Both the position numbers and the translations under genes were made by a program. Shown piece after piece: positions 1 to 11,020 of a stretch of 64,000 nucleotides of DNA; position 1 is the first letter of the stretch; the number at the start of each line of letters is the position of its first letter. The DNA is from Allium sativum (Eukaryota; Streptophyta; Magnoliopsida; Asparagales; Amaryllidaceae). The DNA lies in contig CM060915.1 of assembly GCA_030737875.1 (NCBI GenBank), positions 361,085,863 through 361,149,862 on the forward strand, given 5' to 3'. The notes under the pieces were generated by a model that was not told the DNA's origin, did no database searches, and was given only the letters and a program-made list of their open reading frames with translations.

Positions 1-168
1 TCCGTAACCTCACTGATGAATATCACACAAACCAAGGATAAATCACAAAACAGTTCGGCCACATGACTGAATGAATAGGGAAGAGTTACCTAGAACCTAT
101 GCACTGTAATCTAACCTAAGATGTTACAACTCAAGATAGAAAATGACCTTATAGGGATCATTCGCAAG

Positions 169-176
169 TATAAATA
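169..176 (+). promoter_or_regulatory. Candidate TATA box of LTR F
   Basis: TATAAATA follows an AT-rich U3-like stretch and precedes a change in base composition toward the GC-rich leader. The start of transcription would be expected near 200-210. It was identified from sequence and position only. Confidence 0.45.
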
Positions 177-299
177 CACTAGCAGGGTGTTCTAGTTGCC
201 ACAGCAAAAATCCATACCAATACAACAAAGTAAACCCAATTCAAAACCACCAAAAATCAAACCAGAACATCAAAGCAGAAATTTAAATTTTGAAAAAAT

Positions 300-610
300 G
301 ACTTAGCTTTTGTGGAGAAGGCTTCGGCCTAGGTGAATCGAAAATGGCGACTTCCGTTAATTTGAGGGTGATGGAGCCTGCAGTTGCTGATCGGAGGAAA
401 AAGGGATCGGGATGGAAGCCTGGACGGTGGCGCCTCTGGTGAGGCCGAGGTTGTGGGGCCCGGTGATGGCACATGGCGGCGGCAAGGGTGTAAAGGGGCG
501 AAGGGTTTCGGGTTTTCTCCATTTTTGGAGTGACGGCGGAGGATTAGAAAATGGGGATAGGGGTTTTAAAGAAAATGGATCCGATGGTTTTGATAAAGGA
601 TAAGGGGTGC
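300..610 (+). other. GC-rich, purine-rich leader segment of LTR F
   Basis: This is a GC-rich island in an AT-rich LTR, purine-rich in the element sense. Short open frames exist on both strands but look compositional: they share no recognised domain and no frame is kept in sister LTRs. The same position (between TATA box and GTGAGT motif) is occupied by GC-rich segments of unrelated sequence in LTRs B, C, E and G. Confidence 0.4.
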
Positions 611-881
611 GGGCCTAACTTATTTGGGTTTGGGCTGAAAGAATTTGGTAAGGCCCAACAAATTTAATTTAATTAGGGTTATTTAATTTTGTAAACTTCG
701 AATATTAATTACGAATGCGTACGTAATCAGATTTCAACGAAACGAAAAACGTCGGGACCGTGATGACGGGTACTACATGATGAAAGGGAACTGAGCAGGG
801 CAGGCAACAGCTGGATTTTTCAGATAAATGAAACATCGTTTAATTCAACTGAAACAAGTAGATTTATCGACAATTCAAATC

Positions 882-900
882 AAAGGTGAGTTAAACTCAC
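882..900 (+). promoter_or_regulatory. Candidate 5' splice donor with palindrome, LTR F
   Basis: AAAG|GTGAGT is followed at once by TAAACTCAC, so GTGAGT-TAA-ACTCAC is a perfect inverted repeat. It fits the plant donor consensus AG|GTRAGT. The same motif recurs downstream of the TATA box in other LTRs of this window, including A, B, D and G. Confidence 0.5.
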
Positions 901-2827
901 TCAGTTCTTCCCGCTTATATTTTATATGAGTTGGGTCTTATTTTATGTGCTATGGATGCCAATGGTTGATTTCTGATTGTTGGTTATTTAGTTATTCATA
1001 TATTGAGTTAATTTCTGAAATTAAACGTTGTTAATTTCAGTGATAAATCAAATCCGTTTTTTTAACGACTAGTCCAAATTATTGACCACGATCGAATGGA
1101 TTGTTTGAATTGATGTGGTGGTGTGGAATAATTTGATTGACATTGAATTATCGATCTGGATTTATAGAGACCATTATCCATTTAAATTAAATTAGTTTGA
1201 TTGGATGGTTGATTTGGGTATTGGATGTTGACCTAAGATTCAATACTTGTTCGATTTAAACCAATGAGAACTACTGGTTGAGGAATTGGCAGTATATGGC
1301 CTATAAATTAACCATTTAACATATCGATCTATCGTCAGGACAAAGTGATAAAAATTTATTTTATAACTGAAAATAGATTTTATTTAAATCTATTATTTTG
1401 AATTAAGGTTTGTAAAAGGGATAAATATTTATTATTTATTAATTGAGCTTATAAATTGGTTTTATAAAAGAATTTCTGATATTTATCAGATTTATAAGTG
1501 AATGAGCAGAAATTTACAAATTTGAATAATTGTTTTGAGAGGTGAATAAAAAGGGAATTTTAAGCAAACGTGGGATTTTAAATCAAGTAGAAAGTAAAGT
1601 GAAAATGAAAGGATTGTGTTAAACCATGATTTGTAAACAAGGGTTATGAAAAGGAGATGAGATGTATAGCATTACCTAATAATAATATTAAGTAGAATGT
1701 ACCGAATAAGATTCAAGTGGAAGGATTAAAAAGTAAGATTGGTAATGAAGTGAGTGAGAGGATTCTGAACATAAATCCAAGTAGTTAAATGTATGGTTTA
1801 AAGAAGTAAAAAGGGAATTGGAAAGGTGAGAATGGATTTACTTTTAAGTGATAAAGGGGAGTTAATATATTCAGTAATGAAATCAAAGAGAATTTCGTAA
1901 TTTAAATTTATATATGATAAGATGAGTCATTTGTATGGATAATGAGAAATGAAATAGCAAATGGTTTTTAAGCGACGATAGAATAAGAAATTTAATATGA
2001 TATTTTCTTAAATATGAAAGTGGATTAGTTTGAAAATATGATCTCATGTCAAATAAGTCATATTTGAAAGGTGGGAATATTTAAGGATTTGAGATTAACC
2101 ATCGTAAATCATTTTAATTAAAGAGGCCATATAGCGCTAGTACTGAATTGGTAAACTCATGTTATTCTCACCATTATTTATTTGATAGTTAAAACACCGA
2201 CTATCAAACCTGACCATACGATCGTTGGCACGGAAAGTCCGGGATCAGATTTATATTCGAAAACCATTCCGGCCAGCGAATACGTGAAAGAAGATTATTG
2301 AAGATGGAGCAAGTGAAGACCGTCGATCTTCATGAGCGGAAGAACTACTGGTTGAATTTCTCTGGTTTAGCGGCCGGAGATATTTCGACAGTGATTCTGT
2401 CGTGAGTGAAATCTACGGATGTGCAAGGACTTTTCGCTACTGATCTATAGGGTGATTCCTGGGATGCAGTAGGAGGGTGCCTTCGGTTCATCCTGTTCCT
2501 GGGTGACTTGTATGGACGAATGTCTGACAAAGTGTTTCCAAAGGAGTCACGTACGTTGGTTTCTTCAAACGTATCATAGTTGGGTCGCTCCCGACCGGGG
2601 TATTTTTGTGGAATGTCAATTAGTGATGTCCGGCGGATCTGACGATGTGGCATTCAAAGTAAATGGTGGTGTGCTATCAGAAGAAGGAAATTCAGACCTC
2701 AAGCCTCATCAACCGGGAGATGACAAAAATCGGGCAGGCAACATGGCTATGTGGGTCGCTCCCATTAGGGTGTATGATCACCTATCTAGAGGAATTCCAT
2801 TTGTTCTTTAATCTATATTCGATGCTG

Positions 2828-2971
2828 TCCCTTTTCGGGAGGCGGTTGCTGATCCCAACCGTCGGTGATATACATTCGATACACTCAAGCGAAATGAGTG
2901 GTCAGTCATGTGTGGGCCGGGTTGCAAGACGTTCTTGTTGAACCCAGTGTATTCGTCTCTAGAGATACACA
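2828..2971 (+). other. Conserved five-hairpin U5 block, LTR F copy
   Basis: Five short inverted repeats follow each other: TCCC/GGGA, CGGTTG/CAACCG, CACTCA/TGAGTG, CAAGA/TCTTG and AGTGTAT/ATACAC. Loop sequences differ from the B, C and E copies while arms mostly stay paired. The role is unknown; an RNA structure used in genome packaging or reverse transcription is an inference. Confidence 0.55.
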
Positions 2972-3687
2972 GTCGGAAGGTGGTCCCATACCTTGTCAAG
3001 TTGGAATCCAATATCCAATAAGCGCCTGCGGTTTTGGTTTGTATACTATATATGGGGAGCGTGAGATGCAAGCGTTCCTCTAGTTTGATATTTATCTGTA
3101 TTTAGACATTATGATAATATCAAAGCAAGCTATGATTTCAAAAACTGTTTTGGGTTATCGTAAGGTAAAAACCGTCCGTGTTTATGTGTGGATTCGGTCT
3201 TACGATTACCCTTTTCTTTTGAAAAGATTTCGAACTTTAAAATCATGATTGGATGATTTACCCTAAATACTGTGCGAGTTTATCTCACTCTGGTTCACCA
3301 GACTGACCCGGTGTTTGGTAAATGCTCGGGTTAGCACGGAGTGTACAGGTTCAGGTTCGAAAGCTGTGAAGAGACGGCTGGAAGTGTTCAGACGTATGAT
3401 ATTATTCCGCTGTGTTGTATATATGGGCAGATTATTATAATTGTCTAGTGATATTGATGTACTTTGATGATTGTAAGTTTTTATTTAAAGCTCTCAGTAA
3501 AGATTTATTTCTATATTATATTTTGTTCCGCTGCGATGTGAGACTCTGGGTTGTGTTATTCTTCTTCTTCTTCTTCTATTCTTATATTTCTTTCTTTCTT
3601 ATCTCACCCTCTAATTTCTTTCCATAAACGTTCCAGTGTTCTCGGTGTTGGAGGATCGACATGAGATATGGTAAGGTATTTATGTTG

Positions 3688-3706
3688 ATTTTCGGGGCCG
3701 AAAACC
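3688..3706 (+). other. Terminal hairpin near LTR F end
   Basis: GATTTTCGG and CCGAAAAC form an inverted repeat just inside the LTR end. The LTR B copies carry the same structure (GATTTTCG-ACTC-CGAAAATC) at the matching end. Confidence 0.4.
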
Positions 3707-4527
3707 TCTGGGTCGTTACACAAACAGTTACCAATTTCCTTTTTTTTAACCAATTCAATCTGCAAACGTTGTTTTACATTATTATTCATTTTAAAATGCG
3801 AGTATTATTCCTCTATAGAAACCTGGACTTATTATATTAAATCAAATCTGGATTTAAGTATTAAATACAATTACAGTTTTGAAATTCCATCCATCTGGTC
3901 CTTTTATAAATTAATATTCATACTTCATATTTCATTTCATAACTCCATTTGTAAGCTATAACTTAATCTTGATTACAAATTCAATTGTAAATTATTGGTT
4001 TTGAAACCCTATATTAACTATCTGGTCAAATCCCAAATTATGAAAAAAATAAAATTTGTAAAAATAATTTATTTAACTAACCTTCGACATAGTCGAATTT
4101 TAATTATAGATTTTCATGGTTTTATTCCCATTCTATATACATTTCAAACATCGAAATAAATTTATTGTTTTCCTTTCATACGATTTTCCCATTTCATTTT
4201 CATTCTTGAATTTATATTTCATAATTATTTACTAATAATTAACTCGTTCAATTTATAAATATCGATTATAAATCAAATTACTTGTTTTTATATAATTTAA
4301 ACAAGTTATATATTCTAGCCCAATCGAAATTCAATTTCTATTTTTAAAATAGATTCCCCCCTTATAACCCCAACTTCTTTTCCAATATATTCAAATATAT
4401 TTCATGGTATTTTAATACCAATTATTTTCGGTCAATTTTCTTCAAACATCCCAAACACACAATAATCAACCCCAGATTATTCGTCACATCATATAATACA
4501 ATATAAGAAAATCAAGAATAAATTATT

Positions 4528-4549
4528 GAGGAATCCAGTTGGATCCCTC
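4528..4549 (-). other. Palindromic hairpin, LTR G copy
   Basis: Arms GAGGAATCCA and TGGATCCCTC flank a two-base loop. The single mismatch on the plus strand becomes a G-U pair in element-sense RNA. The same hairpin is found in LTRs E, B and C. Confidence 0.55.
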
Positions 4550-4779
4550 CAACCTATTTCCTTGCATTCACAGATGTTAATTAACAAAAATAACATTTAT
4601 TCCATATCAATATGAAATATTAGAAATAATATTTGAGCAATAGTTTATAACAGTTTCTATAATTTCAACCAATCAATTAGCAAATCATCCAAACAACCAT
4701 CACACACAACATTCAATCATTTTTATCAATATTAAATAACGTTTATAAAATTATAAAACTAGACAGAGTTAGTGAGTTT

Positions 4780-4785
4780 ACTCAC
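4780..4785 (-). promoter_or_regulatory. Candidate splice donor, LTR G
   Basis: The minus strand reads CCAAG|GTGAGTAAACTCAC, a good donor consensus inside a palindrome, as in LTRs F and B. Confidence 0.45.
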
Positions 4786-5189
4786 CTTGGTCGTTAATCG
4801 TTAAATAACGATTAATGTTCGCTAGATCTGACCAGGCGTTTTATTTTGCCTAAAATCCGAACGAGTTCCAAATGGTTCCAAACTAGCTTCATAGCGTAGT
4901 CTGTGTCCATACGATTCCAACGCAGTCGACCATTCAAAATTCTGACCTCGTATGGAAGAGATATAAACTTTACAAATTTTATCGATTTTAATGATATAAA
5001 TATAGTTAATTATTTGTAATCAAATTCTAATCCCTTATTTAATCTGCCTAATCACGATTTACTACAACTGAAAATATGAAATGTTTAGATATCATTTCAA
5101 AGCTTAAAGTAGACTCTCTATTCTCGATTTGAACTTTAGAGTATGCACATAATAAAATAGATAAACTAAATTCTTTATGGTATTTTATA

Positions 5190-5500
5190 TTTGGGCCTTA
5201 CAAATCTCAAAGCCAGCCCTGTTCAAGTCCAACCGCCACATGATAACTGATCCGCATAGAACATCATCTTCCCTGATACTTGCATGTCCTTCTGGAGATC
5301 CGATCATCTCGCATTCGTGGCTACAGGTGGTACTTCATGCGACGACAAAACACACTGAATCAACCCATTTAAACAGTTCCATCTCCTCTATAGTGTATTC
5401 GAACGCGAGCTCCCCCTCATCCTGGAAACACACACTCGAAGCCTCGTCCACCACCGCAACCTGTAGCATCATGCTACGCCATTACTTACAAACCTAACGT
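5190..5500. other. GC-rich leader segment of LTR G
   Basis: A gene-like, GC-richer block lies between the TATA box and donor motif of G. A 106-codon plus-strand frame (5177-5497) covers it but is antisense to the element and matches no family I recognise. I treat it as leader sequence, not a gene. Confidence 0.35.
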
Positions 5501-5816
5501 TAACTCTCCTTTTAATTACAAACAAAACAATGTTGTCCTTTTCCTCAACCCCGGTTGCCTTTGTTGACATCTGGGTTCTTACGGTGAGCAGCTAAAATGG
5601 CGTCGAACCTTGCAAAATAAGGAGGGAAGAAAGCGCTCGTTTCAAGGTTTTCATGGAATCCGAGTTTAGCTGTTTCCTTCGAGTATCGGATTTTTAAATG
5701 ATTTTGAGACTTGTGTTTTTTTTATTATATGGAAGAAGGATAAATTTTTTAAAGAAGAATACTGCAATTCTCTCGCGTGAAACCTTCAAAAGGAGCAACA
5801 ATCTCGACAGCCACCG

Positions 5817-5827
5817 TATATATATTA
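5817..5827 (-). promoter_or_regulatory. Candidate TATA box of LTR G
   Basis: The minus strand reads TAATATATATA followed by CGG, upstream (in element sense) of the GC-rich leader. The position matches the TATA boxes of LTRs B, C and D. Confidence 0.45.
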
Positions 5828-7497
5828 AGGAGACTAGGCTCCCAAGTTTCGTACATCATAGATTGCTAGGTTAGGCAAAAGCTGATTTGAAATTACATGG
5901 TAGGTTTTCTTCTTGCGTGGAGACAAGATAGTGTAGTCAAATATAGCTTTTGTGTTTAACATCATATGTCTGCAGTATCTTTCTTTGCAATGAAGTAGTA
6001 GGGGATAGGTTTGCAATCGAGTTTTCATTTCAGCTCTTGGGTCGCTATCATGTGTAGTCATATGCAGGGTGTATGCGTGATTTTACTACGTTGAAAATAC
6101 ATAGCAGAGTGGTCAGTTGGATAGGAGGACAACAGTAGGTTGTTTACTTAGGTATGAAGGTTAAGAGGAAAGGAGAATATAGATTTGGAAAGCTAAAATA
6201 AAAGGACGGTGCTTTTAATTTTTGAGTATCCATTTAGAATATGCACACCACAAATTTCAAAAATATCATCACTATACACCACCAGAAGCCATTATACCAT
6301 TTTTGACTTGTTTACTATGAGTACTACAATACATTGTTTGCTTAACAGTATGTTCTATATTGCCAATGGAAAATTTAACAATTACATGAAAATGTATTAA
6401 AGTTTTTAAACATAAAGAATTTTGTAGAAACTAGGTTAATGTTCGTTATTTCTATGACTATGGTGTCATTAGTAGTTCGCTATTTTCCATTACATATTAT
6501 CCCTTTACCGTCAACTTTTTTTTATTTTTTGTAAACTGTTTAATATTCATGTGAAGTGCGACATGAAAGCAACAAGTCTAGACCATTATTGACCATGCAA
6601 AACACAGTATCTCTGCCCACTGCTCTTTCAGAATTTCTCCCTATAAATCACAAACTTTAATAGAACTTTTGCCCACCCGTGTATTAAATATAGATGGTTT
6701 GTTTTGTTTGTTTAAGTTATAAAGTATAGCGTACCCCGCAACGAAAATTTCCGTTCACGTACGGACTGACAAAAATAAAAACACGATCTTGTCGAACAAT
6801 GTGCCACGACCCAAAAATATAATAAAATAGACAAGTTAACATATGTGGTGAAGTTCCAGATACGTTAATATAGGGTGTAAAATACATCGAAAAAGAAGTT
6901 GTTTATTTCTCCAAAATAAAAATTACAGAAATTTTTTATAAATTAAATTAGTAACACGTCTTGAAAATCCTATCCCAATTCAGAATTAATAATTCGTTAT
7001 AATTAATTAATCGTTATGGTTTATATACGTTTCTTTAGCGACTATCTGAAAATTTGATTTGGACATAACTCACCATCAACTCGACGATATCTCAATTTTT
7101 CACTTTCATTAAAAAAATACACTTAATTTAGATTCGAATGTTTCTTGTTTCGAAGAAATCGGACTTATAACGAATCATGTATACTCAGCTGAAATTCAAA
7201 TCGTAATATTACGAACTGCCGCGACATTATGTGCTCGATTATAATTTATATTATAATTAATATGCTCAATCGTTGTTTAATTATTAAATTCGTTGATATA
7301 ATTTAGTACTAAACTGAATTAAATTTCTTATATTGTCTAATTTACACAGTATTGCAAAGTCAACTAATTTCGACCCTTTTAGAATTAATATTATTATTAT
7401 TCCATTATTTATATTATTCAAATATTCAAAATATTTGAATTCAAAAATCCGGGACGTTACACATTATAAGTCTGAAATGTTGAAAATTCATTACATC

Positions 7498-7502
7498 AAC
7501 AT
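7498..7502. repeat. Target-site duplication of E, left (AACAT)
   Basis: AACAT directly before TGTAAT at 7503 is repeated exactly at 23984-23988. Confidence 0.85.
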
Positions 7503-8237
7503 TGTAATGGCTCGCAAATCCATACTATCTGAGTTGACTACATACATCACACGTCCAACCCAAATTGCACAGAAATACGAATCATTATCAGAAAGAAGTT
7601 AGAGGATGAGAAATAGAAAGAAAGAAATATTAGAATAGAAGAAAACGAAGATCACAAACTCACAGCGGAACGAATAAAATGTATTAGGTAACATAAACTT
7701 TGAAATACAATTCGGTAACTTTAAATACATACCATCATCAGAGCACGACAGTTATTTCTGGAACAGTTATAAACACCTGTTTCCAGATACAAACATGGTT
7801 CACAGCGGATTATATGATAGTCTATAGCTAACTGGTGAAGCCTCCTGCTTTAAACTCCTCCAAGTGAATCTGTAAAATCCCGACTACTTGACTGCCCGCA
7901 CAAATTTGGGCACCCAAGAGTTTAGGGAAAACAAACAAAATAAACCCTGGGTCAGTCATGGGACTGGTGTGAGTAAACTCCAATCATTTGTTTAACTTTA
8001 AAAATCCTTTCGAAAGAAAGGATAATTGTAAGACAGCCCACACGTAAACATGAATGGGTTTTACCTTACTGTAACCCAAAACACTTTGATACGAAAATCC
8101 AGTGATATTAAAATAGTCTCTAAATCAAATAAATAATAATCTAGCGGAACGCTTGCATCTCACGCTCCATATATAATATAAAATCAAAAACTGCAGGGTG
8201 CTTATTGGAGATTGGATTCCGACTATGACAAGGTATG

Positions 8238-8242
8238 GAACC
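8238..8242. repeat. Target-site duplication of A, left (GAACC)
   Basis: GAACC precedes the 5' LTR and is repeated at 18109-18113 after the 3' LTR. Joined across, the flanks restore a sequence that continues uninterrupted in LTR C near 39210. Confidence 0.9.
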
Positions 8243-8874
8243 TGTAATGACCCGTATTCTACGCATTGAAGGATCGTAGAATATTTATTTCTTTCACATT
8301 CGAAGTCGTATGGTCATGTAACTTTGGGTGACGACTATCGGGATCATTTCCCATGTCCAATATTTTTGCCGATTTTTAAATGACCTTTTTGCCCCTAGAT
8401 AATCTTGTTTAGACCATAACTTTTGATTGGAAAGGAGTTTTGATCTGAATCCACTTCCATTAGATCCGAATGATGGTTTACCTTTCAGTAGAGTGGTCAT
8501 ATGTGAAAAACGGACTTACCGTTTGGGAGATATGGCTGAAATAGGGTTTGGAAGGCAAAAAACTACTTAACCGGGCCAAATGAGGTGATTAGTGAATGAG
8601 CCCATAACCCATTTCGGGATTAGGGTTATGGGGAGGCTGAAATGAGTTAGGTTTTCATTTCATTCCAGTTTTCTAGCCGCTATTTACCTCCTAGGAACCC
8701 TAACAATGGCCTCCAACATCTAGAATCACCTCTAATCACTTTCTAATCAAGTATTAGCCTAAACTTCACCAAATCAAAGGGAAATAGCACCAAATCAAGG
8801 TCGGAACTGCTGTATAGTCTTGGAAACAACACCAAACAGAGGATAATTTCAGATTTGGTATTTTGTTTGTAGCT

Positions 8875-8883
8875 AAGGTGAGT
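8875..8883 (+). promoter_or_regulatory. Candidate leader-intron donor, element A 5' LTR
   Basis: AAG|GTGAGT matches the donor consensus and is intact in both LTRs (second copy 16191-16199). With the acceptor at 11011-11012 it would define a leader intron of about 2.13 kb that removes the rest of the LTR and the primer site from gag-pol mRNA. Confidence 0.5.
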
Positions 8884-9254
8884 GATTTGCATAGTTCCTC
8901 ACTAATTATGGTTAATTAAGGGGTAATTAGTGTTAATTAGCAAATTTAAATATGATTAAATTCTGGAAAAATATTTATAAATTTCGAAATATTGTTTTAG
9001 GCCTCAGTTAGGAATTTGGGTTAATTTGGTTAAGTTTTACTAATCCTATCATTAGTTTTGCTTAAACATGCTTAAGGGAAAATATGAGATTTTGGTTATG
9101 TTTGATCCGTATAAACATGTTAAGTTGTTGTTTTGGTGTTAGTGGCCAATTTTATATGTTGCTATGACTGTATGGTATGCTTTGTGATTGATTAGAAAAG
9201 TTAGATTGGTCGAAAACATCGTCGAATGGCGTAAAACATTCATTGGAAAGAAGT

Positions 9255-9720
9255 GCAGGAAATTAACCGAACCGGATCGGATCGGAGGGGGAAGCACGAA
9301 CCGAAACGCTTCCACCAAACTATTGCATCATGAGCCCATCTGAGGAACTGGGGAGATCATGATCGAACCGACCCGCCTGTACCTGGAGTTCTCCGAACCG
9401 ACCCGCTCGCATGAAGATTTCACGATCCGAACCACTTGGTTGAAGTCACGACCTGATGCTCTGGAGAGGACCACGAACCGATCTGAAGTAGAAGCCAAGA
9501 ACCGACCTGAACCAAGTGTCTGCTCACGATCTGAACCGGCGAACACCACGAATCGACCAGAAGGCGATGACCACAAACAGGAGATGATCACCACGACCCG
9601 ACCCGTATGGAGTATTCCGATCCGAACCGAGATGCTTGGATTGGAGGCGTGAATCACGATCCGAACTAGAAGTACGAGTTGAAGTGAAGAACAGGAACCG
9701 AACTGGAGAAGACCAAAACC
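9255..9720 (+). repeat. CCGAACC/GATCCG-rich tract in A 5' LTR
   Basis: Degenerate copies of words such as GAACCGA and GATCCGAACC are scattered with irregular spacing. The counterpart in the 3' LTR is about 16575-17035. This GC-rich island gives rise to overlapping open frames on both strands that I do not accept as genes. Confidence 0.55.
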
Positions 9721-9871
9721 CGAGATGCAAAGGTAGTCCAAATGGGAAGTTTGTACTCAGGATCCAGTTGGGAACCAACGAGTTAACTTCATGATTGGGG
9801 TTTGCTGCGGGACGTGTGCTAAGGGGTTATCGACGTCTATAGCTTTGACTCACCACGGAAAGGCGGATATT

Positions 9872-10060
9872 GGCTACGGATCAGTGCAGTGAAGTTGTTA
9901 TGACTTCATGGGGGCAGAGTGATAGTAGCAAGGCTATGAGCCAGTGCAGTGGAGCCATCACGACTCCATAGGGCAGAGTGGACATAGCAAAGGACTAGTG
10001 ACTATGGATCAGTGCAGTGGTGTCATTACGACTCCATAGGGCAGAGTGATCGTAGCAAGG
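9872..10060 (+). repeat. Three tandem ~60-bp units in A 5' LTR
   Basis: Units start at 9872, 9932 and 10000. Each has GGCTAYGGATCAGTGCAGTG, then a short inverted repeat around CATTACGACTCCAT, then GGGCAGAGTG and TAGCAAGGA. Unit 2 is longer (about 68 bp). The same three units are in the 3' LTR at about 17187-17378, so they predate this insertion. Confidence 0.8.
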
Positions 10061-10808
10061 AATTGGGTGGTCAAAGTGGTGGATATCGTATGATTTACGC
10101 ATAGAGTGAGAAATGTGAGGATGGTTGCTATGATTGATTGTTTTCCATCACTATGTCATGCACACCCTCACCCCCGTATTCTTTACACCATATGTTAGTG
10201 GCACCTTAGAGTGTTGTACAGTATGTAGTGCTAACTCTTTGGTTGTGGGTCCAGGTTCAGGTATGGTTTAGTATACCTGTTATTGTTCTGTTTTGCTGCT
10301 TATCGCTCATACCAGACTTTTTTATGACCCAGAGTTTTATGTGTCTTCTTATTACTCTGGGTGCTCTTAAACGGGCGACTGAAGACAGGTTAGCTGGTTG
10401 CGCATGAGTAGCTGTACCGGAGACGAGCAGGAGGCTCCTACGTATTATCTACATATATTCTCCCTATGTCGCTGCTGGTCACTACTTTGGGCATTAGTAG
10501 TGTACCTTCCTTAATTGCTTTAGAGTCATTTTTCAAAAGTTGTAATAATAATGATGTGGAACATAAGCTGTATTTGGATTTTCCGCTGCTATGATGTTTA
10601 GTTTTCAGCTTATGCACTGTCTCACCTGTTTTATGTCAAGTATGTTATTATTATATTTTATTCCTTACGCTGTGAGACATTCTACAGGTTCCTTGTTAGT
10701 TCAAATACCCTTCCTTTCCTTTCTTTGGCGACCGCCCCGTGCTGGTTAGACATTGGCACGACGCACTTTCATTGAAATGTCGGCTGGTGCAGGGCGAGCC
10801 GTCACATT

Positions 10809-10820
10809 TGGTATCAGAGC
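10809..10820 (+). other. Primer-binding site of element A
   Basis: TGGTATCAGAGC, two bases after the 5' LTR, is complementary to the 3' end of plant initiator-Met tRNA, the usual primer for minus-strand synthesis in chromoviruses. Confidence 0.93.
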
Positions 10821-10998
10821 TCTAGGTTGCGTAGTTAACCTAGGGAAAGACACTAGGGAGAGATAGTACGTATATGAGAGCGCGTATTTGTTATATTTTG
10901 GTTTTCAAAAGTTATACATACATACATATATATATACTATTAGTATATTTAAGGATGAGATCGCATTGCACTGGCACCACTGAAGAGATGGTTAATCG

Positions 10999-11012
10999 TT
11001 TTCTCTTTACAG
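10999..11012 (+). promoter_or_regulatory. Candidate leader-intron acceptor before gag
   Basis: A pyrimidine run ending TTTACAG stops at 11012, eight bases before the gag ATG at 11021. It is an excellent 3' splice-site match in the place expected if gag-pol is translated from a spliced RNA. Confidence 0.5.
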
Positions 11013-11020
11013 ATTGAACG

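Larger units (their letters stand above)
1..3720 (+). mobile_element. Giant LTR F, 3' part, plus orientation (left end outside window)
   Basis: This is the TATA-to-U5 part of a long LTR read on the plus strand. It ends with GGGTCGTTACA at 3720, the inverted form of the TGTAACGACCC start seen in sister LTRs. In order it holds a TATA box, a GC-rich leader, an AG|GTGAGT palindrome, an AT-rich stretch with short inverted repeats, and the U5 block that is recognisable, inverted, in LTRs B, C and E. No primer-binding site follows, so this is a 3' LTR or a solo LTR. The five bases after it are CAAAC; the other target-site copy lies outside the window. I see no credible protein-coding gene in it. Confidence 0.75.
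3726..7461 (-). mobile_element. LTR G, minus orientation, probably split by LTR F
   Basis: The right end GGGACGTTACA at 7461 is the inverted start of a minus-strand LTR. Reading on the minus strand there is U3 (7461 to about 5830, with the conserved stretch around 7030-7260), a TATA box, a GC-rich leader (5190-5500), the GTGAGT donor motif (4780-4785), the palindromic hairpin (4528-4549) and AT-rich sequence to about 3726. The U5 part seen in sister LTRs is missing. It would lie left of F if F inserted into G, which is an inference. No primer site or polypurine tract follows 7461, so G is a solo LTR or the 5' LTR of a minus-strand element. No coding gene is seen. Confidence 0.6.
8243..10806 (+). 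mobile_element. 5' LTR of element A
   Basis: It starts TGTAATGACCCG and ends GCCGTCACA, directly before the primer site. It contains the AAG|GTGAGT donor motif at 8875-8883, a tract rich in CCGAACC/GATCCG words (about 9255-9720) and three tandem units of about 60 bp (9872-10060). Open frames over the CCGAACC tract (for example 9359-9652) are compositional. Confidence 0.93.

Noticed and set aside
283..603. Two overlapping frames on opposite strands near the left edge that could be a real first exon.
   Set aside because: They sit in the leader slot of LTR F between TATA box and donor motif; no domain and no conservation in sister LTRs.
9359..9652. Overlapping plus- and minus-strand frames in the CCGAACC tract of the A LTRs (also 16479-17097).
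   Set aside because: GC-rich simple composition without stops on several frames. The frames differ between the two LTRs and resemble no protein.
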